This document shows positions 1-6,626 of a DNA stretch of 9,365 bases, one piece after another. Source of the DNA: Promethearchaeum sp. (GTDB lineage: Archaea; Asgardarchaeota; Lokiarchaeia; Sigyniarchaeales; Promethearchaeaceae); contig JAUWPK010000115.1 of assembly GCA_030611625.1 (NCBI GenBank), positions 1 to 9,365 on the forward strand, read 5' to 3'. Both the position numbers and the translations under genes were made by a program. Below the pieces are notes generated by a model. The model did no database searches. It had not been told where the DNA came from and saw only the letters and a program-made list of their open reading frames with translations. Each line of letters opens with the position of its first letter. Positions within the stretch are counted from its first letter, which is position 1.

Positions 1-929
1 GAAACATTTATTAATAATACATTTTTAATTTGAGATTTTCTCGATTCTACCCATATATAATTGTACACCTTAATTATCAAATCTGTAATACTAGTTAAAA
101 AATGCCCAGATCCTACAGCTGGATCCAAAATTTTAATGTTATTAATCTTTACAAATATTTCTTGAACTTTATTTTTTTTAAGCTCAAAACTATATTGCTC
201 TAAATCAGAATTAAAATAATTCTCACAATTTATCAAAAATGGAGTGTCTATTTTATCTGGAAACAATTTTCCATTTAAAACAGATTCAGAAATGAAATCA
301 CAAATATAATCTGGAGTATAATAAGCACCAGTTGATTTTTTAGTTTCATCAGATAATATTTTCTCAAAAAGTGCGCCAATGGTATAATCATCAATTTGTC
401 CCCCAACTTTTTCTTGTATGATGAACATATTTAATATTGGAAGAGATTCTATCATAGATTCGGAAATCTTCTTGGTTAATTTAATTTCTTCAAGCAGTTT
501 ATTATTAAAATCTTGAAAAAATGCTTCATTTGGTAATGATTCTTGACAAAAACCATCCCATAGAAAACCATGATTATCCCTTAGAAAGTAATCCCCTAGA
601 ATAACGTGTTTTTCTTGGATATTTTTACTGGATTTTACAGACGAATTCTTTGAAATAGATGGAAATATTTCATTGAAAAACTGTGTTAAAAATTTAGAAT
701 AAGACAGGTGATTTTGGGATGAATTTTCTTTCCTAAAATGATTGAGAAAATATTCTGGATCTTTATTAAAGCACCTTTTTCGCTGCAAATACCAGAGAGC
801 AGTCATTAATAGGACGAATCTACTTATTATCTCTGGATTTATATCTGACTTGCTAATTCTTTGTATATATTCACAAGATTTTTTAAAAAGATTAAAAAAA
901 GAATCAATTTTCTTATTCTGGATGCTCAA
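1..929 (-). CDS. N6-adenine DNA methyltransferase (Eco57I / type IIG / PglX class), 3' end outside window
   Basis: The reading frame is open from a TTG at 929 down to the left edge, about 309 residues. It carries the N-terminal part of a gamma-type adenine methyltransferase. Motif X is KKSTGAYYTP (residues 197-206) and the S-adenosylmethionine-binding motif I is ILDPAVGSGHFL (about 267-278). The catalytic NPPY motif would lie outside the window. Residues 37-54 (RFVLLMTALWYLQRK and following) match the helical segment that precedes the methylase core in type IIG and PglX-like proteins. Type IIG enzymes usually carry a PD-(D/E)XK nuclease of about 150-200 residues ahead of this helix, but only about 36 residues are present here. 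The visible part is therefore a methylase without an obvious N-terminal nuclease. The only ATG further in (806) would remove the conserved helix, so TTG 929 is preferred although no clear SD precedes it. The start overlaps the previous gene by 17 bases, suggesting coupling. Methylase class is secure; the subtype is not. Confidence 0.85.
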   Translation of the reverse strand, partial: MSIQNKKIDSFFNLFKKSCEYIQRISKSDINPEIISRFVLLMTALWYLQRKRCFNKDPEYFLNHFRKENSSQNHLSYSKFLTQFFNEIFPSISKNSSVKSSKNIQEKHVILGDYFLRDNHGFLWDGFCQESLPNEAFFQDFNNKLLEEIKLTKKISESMIESLPILNMFIIQEKVGGQIDDYTIGALFEKILSDETKKSTGAYYTPDYICDFISESVLNGKLFPDKIDTPFLINCENYFNSDLEQYSFELKKNKVQEIFVKINNIKILDPAVGSGHFLTSITDLIIKVYNYIWVESRKSQIKNVLLINV

Positions 930-1773
930 TTTCTTTCAATTCTACAGGAGGTTTATCTTGAAGAATAGTAGGTCTAGATTTTAGCCGTATCTCCTCTACA
1001 TCTATTTTTTCTTTTTCAACGATTTCAGATTGTTTAAAGATAGTTAATACAGAAATTAAGGATGATACAAATGCTCCAATACTCCCTAATAAGATCCAAA
1101 TCCAAAATAAGATGATCTCTAATCTTCGAATTAAATAAAGGTTTGATTCTATCGATCCCGGTTGAAATTCAAATAATAAAACTCTTTGATTGATATATAA
1201 AACTAATCCAAGAGTTATAATTGTGCTAGCCACCGAGCATACAACCAAATAAATCTTTTTCGACCATATGTTAGAAATTAACTGTGCAAAATTAATGCCA
1301 AACCCTATCCAACTAATCAGAATTAATCTGTTAAAATAACTTGTAAATTGAGAAGCAGAAATGCTGTATAATATGATTTCAGGCTTATTCCATCCAAATA
1401 GTGAAAATCCTAAAATGGGAATCAAAAGACTCAAGATTAAACTTCCTATCCCAAAGTAAATTGAGATTTGCATGGGCAAAGTCCTTTCAACTTTAACGAT
1501 TATTTCGTCCCCAATCATTATTTCATCAATTTGAGCTTGAACTTTAAGGGGGACAACATCTTCTAATATTACAAATTTATACATTTTGAATTTGTTAATT
1601 ATTTTTGATGCAAGTTCAATACCAATTTTTCTTTCTCGCTCTTTAGATTTTACCCCTGAATAAAAAAATACTGTTTTTTCTTCATTATCTATTAATAATG
1701 CAATATCATGGGGATAAAGAGATTCTGATTCAATAAAATCCATTTTTGTGAGATCTAATATATAAAAAAACAT
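913..1773 (-). CDS. Four-helix membrane protein with N-terminal gelsolin-like domain
   Basis: The 286-residue protein has a soluble N-terminal domain (about 5-95) and four hydrophobic helices (about 103-126, 148-170, 174-196, 217-246), followed by a charged, Pro/Glu-rich tail (247-286). The short basic SKK loop between helices 2 and 3 and the charged ends fit a topology with both termini in the cytoplasm. The N-terminal domain has the pattern of a gelsolin repeat: ESLYPHDIALLIDN corresponds to the family's L-S-D-V-hydrophobic-LD strand, KTVFFYSG to its hydrophobic-WVG strand, and KSKERERKIGIELASKI to the E-(K/R)-x-x-A helix. This assignment is from pattern only. Gelsolin-fold proteins bind actin in eukaryotes and Asgard archaea; binding here is unproven. 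The gene lies 48 bases behind the ScpB-like gene, with no SD before its ATG. Met11 (1743) is an alternative start, with a TATA-like stretch just upstream. If the fold call is wrong, this is an unclassified membrane protein. Confidence 0.75.
   Translation of the reverse strand: MFFYILDLTKMDFIESESLYPHDIALLIDNEEKTVFFYSGVKSKERERKIGIELASKIINKFKMYKFVILEDVVPLKVQAQIDEIMIGDEIIVKVERTLPMQISIYFGIGSLILSLLIPILGFSLFGWNKPEIILYSISASQFTSYFNRLILISWIGFGINFAQLISNIWSKKIYLVVCSVASTIITLGLVLYINQRVLLFEFQPGSIESNLYLIRRLEIILFWIWILLGSIGAFVSSLISVLTIFKQSEIVEKEKIDVEEIRLKSRPTILQDKPPVELKEIEHPE
1758..1770 (-). promoter_or_regulatory. TATA-like stretch inside the 5' end of the gelsolin-like gene
   Basis: The minus strand reads TTTTTTTATATAT immediately after the ATG at 1773 and about 20 bases, centre to start, before the in-frame ATG at 1743. 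It could be a promoter for a nearly leaderless message starting at Met11, which would also explain why no SD precedes either ATG. The spacing is slightly short for an archaeal TATA box and the background is AT-rich, so this is tentative. Confidence 0.22.
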
Positions 1774-1821
1774 CTTATAATTGGAATTTATTTGTTTCTT
1801 TTGAAAAAACTTTCGCTAATT

Positions 1822-2364
1822 TTATAAATTCTTTTTTCTAATTTCATTTTCAAGTAAATTCAAAAAACCCTCAATATCTAGATAATAACCCAAATTAGGA
1901 TTGATAGATATTTGATTACTTTTCTTTTCCATAATTATAAAATTAGATTTCTCTAATTCATGTAAATCTTTTATAATATCCTTCTTATTTCTTATTTTCT
2001 TAACTGAATTAATATCTATTTTTCCAGAATTTGTTAAACATAAAGAAAGAACCGTGCACAATGTTGCTGCTATTCTTGGTTTTCCATTAAATGGATTTGA
2101 ATTGAAAATTTCTTCAATTTCAGATGATTGGGTTAAATACCATCGAAAATTGAAAGGATTTTGTTTTAGTTGGAGATTAAATATTGAAATAGCTTTAGAA
2201 AATTGATCCATAAGTTCATGTAACTGGATTTTGGCAAATTTTCCTGTAAAATGTAAATTATCGCATAGTTCTTCTACTGAAGCCCCAATAATATCAAGTT
2301 TATCATTTGAAATTCCTTGTTTTGTTCGAGTCAATAAATGCATTAAAATAGTATATTCATTCAT
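1822..2364 (-). CDS. ScpB/KITE-like winged-helix subunit of an SMC complex
   Basis: The 180-residue protein matches the size and layout of ScpB, a tandem winged-helix (KITE) protein that dimerises and grips the kleisin ScpA. The first winged helix would be about residues 1-88. The second is easier to see at about 94-170: NGKPRIAATLCTVLSLCL stands where ScpB has its LS-x-A-x-x-TLAIIAY helix. VKKIRNKKDIIKDLHELEKS stands where ScpB has the IRG-V recognition helix and its following L-x-x-L-x-x-x-x-LI, so the family Gly is replaced by Asn. YYLDIEGFLNLL is the usual Y-x-T-x-x-FL ending. The start overlaps the kleisin stop by 8 bases (ATGAATGA), a spacing that favours coupled, stoichiometric translation, and an AAGGA sits 7 bases upstream. 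Similarity is remote; the call leans on the gene order SMC, kleisin, ScpB. Other two-winged-helix proteins are the alternative. Confidence 0.68.
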   Translation of the reverse strand: MNEYTILMHLLTRTKQGISNDKLDIIGASVEELCDNLHFTGKFAKIQLHELMDQFSKAISIFNLQLKQNPFNFRWYLTQSSEIEEIFNSNPFNGKPRIAATLCTVLSLCLTNSGKIDINSVKKIRNKKDIIKDLHELEKSNFIIMEKKSNQISINPNLGYYLDIEGFLNLLENEIRKKNL

Positions 2365-3037
2365 CAGATTTTCCTTCTATTTTTTTATTTGTAAAATCAA
2401 AAAGTTGTGTATTTTTCGTGAAAGATAAATATCCTAGTTGGAGTAAATGGAGAATATAAGAGAAATTTTCGTAATACACATCAATTGAATGATTATTATT
2501 TATAAGATCATCTAACGTGCCAGGCAATATTGGATGAATCGAATTTAGATATTCAAACATTTTCATTTTATAAGGTTTATCAATTTCAGGAAGCTCTCTT
2601 ATATCAAGGTTAGCAAGAATTGGTTTATCTTTAAAAATAATATTCAAATTGGATGATTTTTTATTTAAAACAAGCCGTTCAAAGCTTTTCGTTAAAAATG
2701 AGAGAGAAAAATGAGGTAATGATAATGGTGATTGCCAAATTTTATTAAATATTTTGGCCAAGGCTTCATCTGAGGAAGAGTTTTTAAAATATTCAAGGAT
2801 TTGATTTTTTTGGGAAATTAATGAAATAAAACCTCTTAATTCTTCAAGTTTATGTTCGAGAATTATTGTTCCATTATTCATAATCTGGATACTAGTTTCT
2901 AATTCGGATTCCGAAATTAAATTCTTAAATTCAACAAATAATGATTCCAAATCTTCATCGAGTAGTGATTTCTTTCCAATTAGCACTTGATTTTTCAAAA
3001 AGCTTATCCTTTCTAACAGTGAAATAAGTTGGGACAT
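2357..3037 (-). CDS. ScpA-like kleisin subunit of an SMC complex
   Basis: The 226-residue protein has the two-ended layout of a bacterial/archaeal kleisin (ScpA is usually about 220-260 residues). The helical N-terminal part (1-75) includes TSIQIMNNGTIILEHKLEEL at 48-67, in the position of the ScpA stretch that reads FL-x-MA-A-x-L-x-x-IKS. This end would contact the SMC neck. A middle segment (about 78-150) is poorly conserved and would carry the ScpB-binding part. The C-terminal 155-216 looks like the winged helix that caps the partner SMC head: ENFSYILHLLQLGYLSFTKN matches the kleisin pattern of F-x-x-LLEL-x-x-x-G-x-hydrophobic. The gene starts 12 bases after the SMC stop, with GAGGA 7 bases before its ATG, and overlaps the ScpB-like gene. 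By family knowledge it would bridge the two SMC heads. Sequence similarity alone is weak; size, C-terminal pattern and location carry the call. Confidence 0.7.
   Translation of the reverse strand: MSQLISLLERISFLKNQVLIGKKSLLDEDLESLFVEFKNLISESELETSIQIMNNGTIILEHKLEELRGFISLISQKNQILEYFKNSSSDEALAKIFNKIWQSPLSLPHFSLSFLTKSFERLVLNKKSSNLNIIFKDKPILANLDIRELPEIDKPYKMKMFEYLNSIHPILPGTLDDLINNNHSIDVYYENFSYILHLLQLGYLSFTKNTQLFDFTNKKIEGKSDE
2372..2376 (-). promoter_or_regulatory. Shine-Dalgarno site of the ScpB-like gene
   Basis: AAGGA on the minus strand, 7 bases before the ATG at 2364 and inside the end of the kleisin-like gene. It supports the start that overlaps the kleisin stop by 8 bases. Confidence 0.55.
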
Positions 3038-3044
3038 CCATTTT

Positions 3045-3049
3045 TCCTC
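3045..3049 (-). promoter_or_regulatory. Shine-Dalgarno site of the kleisin-like gene
   Basis: GAGGA on the minus strand, 7 bases before the ATG at 3037 and immediately after the smc stop codon. It supports this ATG over the overlapping out-of-frame ATG at 3041, and independent re-initiation within the same message. Confidence 0.55.
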
Positions 3050-6000
3050 TTAATTTAGATTTTGGAAATTAGAATTTTTCCGCGCTTTTGCATAATGAAC
3101 AGTCGATGTGCCATTTGTTCCATTTCGACTAATCCCTACAACTTTATTTGCATAATGTAATATTGAAATGGAGGAATCTGGCATAATTAAAATGCATTGG
3201 ATTCCACTTTTTGTAATTTCAAAGATTAATTTGGCTATGATTTCTGCATTTAGGTTGTCTAAAAACATTTCAATTTCATCGTAGATATTGAAAGGTGAAG
3301 GATTAAAGTGGTGTAATGATAGCATTAAACTAATTCCTACCATTGATTGCTCTCCACCACTCAAAGCTGTAAACGGACGAACATTTTTTTGGTTTTTTGT
3401 TGAAACCGCTTTAATTGTTAATTTAAATTCTTCTATTACCCCTTCTAAATTTAAATTAACGTAGAAATCAGTTTGGGTAAAATTTAGTTTTTTATTAACA
3501 AGATCTTCTAATATTTCAATAGATTTTTCGAATTTATTAAGATAGCTTTGTTCAATTTTTAATTCTGCTTCTTTAGCGGCTTTAATTTCTTTGTCTGATG
3601 TTTCCTGCTTTTCTAATATTTTTTTTATAGATTCCTCAATTCGTTGTTTTTCTAATATTATATTTTCATCAACATCGATGTAGGATCTCAAAATTTTATT
3701 TATTTCTTCGATATCATTTTGAATTTCAACTATTGAACGCCCTGGAAAATCTTTTTGTTTGATCTCTTCTAGCATATTACTTATTCTTTCGATTTTCTTC
3801 TCTTTCTCTTCAATATAGGAATTTATTTCATCTATGGAATTTTTTAAAGTGGCCTTCCTAATCAGAAGTTTGTTTTTTTCTTCAATAGCTTTTTTTAGTT
3901 CGATCTCGAAGGAATTAGTCTTTTCATTTATATCTTTAATTTTATTCTTTAGTAACTTAATTTCTTCTGTTAATTTTATATTTTCTTTTAATAGATCATA
4001 GTAATGTTTATCCTGAGATGATAAATCCGAAATAATATCTTGTTTTTCTTTAGTTTTTGAATTTATTTCATTTGTAAGAAGTTTTTCTACAATTTTTATA
4101 TCGTTAATTTGCTGAATATTGATTTCTTTCTTTGCTTCATATTCAGAAATCTTATTTTTATGGTCATCGATTAAGCTAGGTAATTGGTTTAGACGATTTT
4201 GATTTAAAAGTGAATTATCGGGCAATTTTTCTTTCAATATCTTAATTTCTTCTTTAATATCTTCAATTTCACTCTTTTTTTCTTGAATTTTATTATAAGT
4301 TACTTCTCTTTCGTTTATTAGAGCGTTTTTAACGTTTGTTGTAATCTCCTTCTGCTTATATTTCACTAAGAGGAGATCAATTTCTCCCAAATTTTTTATA
4401 AGTTTTTTGTGTTTCTCTTTTATTTTTAGCAGATCTGAACTTCTTTTATTATAATTCTGACGATTTGTTTCAGATTTTCCGTTTAATTCATTTAATATTA
4501 ATTTTGCTTGAGCTACGCTTGTAATTTTTCGTTTATTATTTGAAATAAAAGGACGGGCTTCTAAAACAAATTTTTTAGGTCTTAATTGTTCTCCATCTAA
4601 AGTTACAACCCAATTTTTGGATTTAAATCTTTGAGTGTAGTTAGTTCCAGCAATATGATCCTTAACTACAAGTGTTATACTCGCCACAGAACGAATAACT
4701 TTTTGTATTGCTGGTTCAGAGATTGTAGGTTTAATTTTTTCAGCTAAATATCCAAATACTCCAATTTTACTTGAATCTTGTAATTTAGGCAAGGGGGTTA
4801 TGTTTATTTGTTTTTCTAAATAAAGATTACATCTTGCGTTATATCTTTGAGCCATATTGTTAAGTAGGGCGAATTCTTCTCGATTTTTAGCAATAAAACT
4901 ATATAACACTCTTGAACCAAAGATTGATTCAACAGCCATTTGGTATAACGGATCAAAAGTAATATAATCGATTAACGGACCAATACTTTGCATGTTCCTT
5001 TGCTTAATCTCATCCATCATGGACATTATAGATTTTGGTTTAGGCATGCTTTTATCATGAACGGATTGTTTAACGCGTTCTATCTCATTGGTTAATGTTT
5101 TGTATTGTCCCTGTAATTGTACTAAGTTGTCATTAAAGATGTTTATGGATTTTTGATATTTTTCCACTAAAGTTTTCATTCGTATTTGTAAATCTTTTTT
5201 TGGATTTTCCATAAACCATTTAAAATCTTGTAATTCATGGTCGATTTTTTGAATATCCTTAGCTTTTTCATTAATTTCGGATTCTTTTTTGTTTTGAGTT
5301 TCCTCTAAATCTTTCAAATTATCTTCTAAATTTGAAATGATTTGTGTTTTAGAATTATATTCAATCAAAATTTCCCGATATTTGTTGAATTTTTTATTTA
5401 AAGTGCGTTCTTCATCTTCATATGATTTTAATAGAAGTTTTGCTTCTTCAGTAAAGGTTTTCAAATCATCCATGCTCTTTTGATAAGACTTTAATTCAAA
5501 ACCTTGTTTGTTAAGATCTAATTGTAATTTTTCTATATGTTTGGATAAATTATCAATTTCATCTGCAATTTGATTCTTTTCAGATGTCCATTTATTAATT
5601 TCTTCCTTTAAAATTTCAAGACGTGCTTCTTTTTTTGCTATAACATCAATTTTATCTCTATATTCATCTTTATTTTGTTTCAAATTCCCTTCAATAGAAA
5701 TTTCTTCTTCTTGAAGAGAATTGATATCTAAATCAAAATCTTTAATTGAATCTTCTTTAAATTGTATCTGATCGCGATACACTTCAATTTGTTTTATAAT
5801 ATCTTCTTTTTGTGCCCATAATAACTCGTTATCTAATCTTTCTAATTTACTTAGTAAAGATTTTTTTTTTTCTAAACGTTTTAATTTAGGTTCTAATTCA
5901 ACTAGTTGATATTTCATACTGTCTCTCTGTGAAATTAAAGCAGAATATTCCTTTTTTAAAAAATTAATTCGCTCTTTTTGATACAAAATTTTTTCTCTAA

Positions 6001-6601
6001 GAATATTAAGACCTAATCCTTTTTCTACAAATGCGCACAAGGCTTCATCTTTAAAATTTTTAAGAGAGCCAATTTTTCCTTGAGACATAAATGAGAAAAC
6101 ATGGTCAGGATCAATACCAATTTTATCAACAAAATCTTGGATCTTTTTTGCTGAAACATCGTGAAGTTCTTTTTCATCTGAATCTTGAAAAGAAAATTTT
6201 GGGGCTTTATCTTTAAAAACTGTTCTTCTAAGGCAGTAATTTTTTCCAGAGAATTTTAAGTAAAGAGTTACAATGGCGTATTTTTGGCCAGTCCTAATAA
6301 AATTCGACCATTTTTTATATCTTCCATCATAATCATTGGATCCTAAGACAAATTTAAGAGCATGATATATTGAAGATTTTCCAACACCATTAGGGCCAGT
6401 AATGATTGTAAATTCTGGGTGAAATATTACTTCATTATAATCAAATGAGATAAAATCCTCTAAAATAATTTTTTCTAATTTGATCTTATTTTCAAAATCA
6501 TTTATGACCTCCTTTTTCTCATCTAGAATTGGGGATAACTCCATTGATTTATTTTTTTCAATGTTTTCAGCCAATCCTTTCATTTCAGTCATTGTGTTCA
6601 C
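3050..6601 (-). CDS. smc: SMC-family ATPase (divergent chromosome structural maintenance protein)
   Basis: The 1183-residue protein has the full SMC layout: an N-terminal ATPase half with Walker A GPNGVGKS (69-76) and Q-loop SQGKI (173-177), a first coiled coil (about 200-525), a hinge (about 535-690, from IGPLIDYITFD to EARPFISNN), a second coiled coil (about 690-1045), and a C-terminal half with signature LSGGEQS (1080-1086), Walker B IYDE (Asp1108, Glu1109) and D-loop LDNLN (1114-1118). SMC dimers hydrolyse ATP to entrap or extrude DNA with a kleisin and KITE partners, encoded just downstream. The Walker B region resembles archaeal SMC. The N-terminal half, with FVDKIGIDPDHVFSFMSQGK followed by EALCAFVEKGLG, lacks the usual ERR-x-x-(I/L)EE-x-AG and looks nearer Smc5 or Rad50. 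About 38 residues precede the conserved core, longer than usual. The start is GTG at 6601; ATG at 6592 or 6583 are alternatives and none has a clear SD. All ATPase residues appear intact except a His in the H-loop (MPDSS), which many archaeal SMCs also lack. Confidence 0.93.
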   Translation of the reverse strand: MNTMTEMKGLAENIEKNKSMELSPILDEKKEVINDFENKIKLEKIILEDFISFDYNEVIFHPEFTIITGPNGVGKSSIYHALKFVLGSNDYDGRYKKWSNFIRTGQKYAIVTLYLKFSGKNYCLRRTVFKDKAPKFSFQDSDEKELHDVSAKKIQDFVDKIGIDPDHVFSFMSQGKIGSLKNFKDEALCAFVEKGLGLNILREKILYQKERINFLKKEYSALISQRDSMKYQLVELEPKLKRLEKKKSLLSKLERLDNELLWAQKEDIIKQIEVYRDQIQFKEDSIKDFDLDINSLQEEEISIEGNLKQNKDEYRDKIDVIAKKEARLEILKEEINKWTSEKNQIADEIDNLSKHIEKLQLDLNKQGFELKSYQKSMDDLKTFTEEAKLLLKSYEDEERTLNKKFNKYREILIEYNSKTQIISNLEDNLKDLEETQNKKESEINEKAKDIQKIDHELQDFKWFMENPKKDLQIRMKTLVEKYQKSINIFNDNLVQLQGQYKTLTNEIERVKQSVHDKSMPKPKSIMSMMDEIKQRNMQSIGPLIDYITFDPLYQMAVESIFGSRVLYSFIAKNREEFALLNNMAQRYNARCNLYLEKQINITPLPKLQDSSKIGVFGYLAEKIKPTISEPAIQKVIRSVASITLVVKDHIAGTNYTQRFKSKNWVVTLDGEQLRPKKFVLEARPFISNNKRKITSVAQAKLILNELNGKSETNRQNYNKRSSDLLKIKEKHKKLIKNLGEIDLLLVKYKQKEITTNVKNALINEREVTYNKIQEKKSEIEDIKEEIKILKEKLPDNSLLNQNRLNQLPSLIDDHKNKISEYEAKKEINIQQINDIKIVEKLLTNEINSKTKEKQDIISDLSSQDKHYYDLLKENIKLTEEIKLLKNKIKDINEKTNSFEIELKKAIEEKNKLLIRKATLKNSIDEINSYIEEKEKKIERISNMLEEIKQKDFPGRSIVEIQNDIEEINKILRSYIDVDENIILEKQRIEESIKKILEKQETSDKEIKAAKEAELKIEQSYLNKFEKSIEILEDLVNKKLNFTQTDFYVNLNLEGVIEEFKLTIKAVSTKNQKNVRPFTALSGGEQSMVGISLMLSLHHFNPSPFNIYDEIEMFLDNLNAEIIAKLIFEITKSGIQCILIMPDSSISILHYANKVVGISRNGTNGTSTVHYAKARKNSNFQNLN

Positions 6602-6626
6602 TTAAAATTTATGATCTATTATTGAT

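Noticed and set aside
900..960. Possible frameshift joining the membrane protein and the methylase into one gene
   Set aside because: The membrane protein has a plausible charged tail and stop, and the methylase frame has two stops just upstream of its TTG; an overlap of two genes is simpler.
742..984. Plus-strand open frame of 80 codons
   Set aside because: It lies opposite the methylase and the end of the membrane protein, both with clear family or membrane patterns; its translation shows no recognisable domain.
2231..2428. Plus-strand open frame of 65 codons
   Set aside because: Antisense to the overlapping kleisin and ScpB-like genes; low-complexity translation and no supporting signal.
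3107..3180. Missing H-loop histidine as evidence of an inactive SMC ATPase
   Set aside because: Archaeal SMC proteins often have no His at this position, and Walker A, signature and Walker B residues are all intact.
3050..6601. Assignment of the SMC locus to Wadjet (JetABCD) or MukBEF
   Set aside because: The SMC has a normal-sized hinge and long coiled coils, the partners resemble ScpA/ScpB in size and order, and no JetD-like toprim gene is present in the window.
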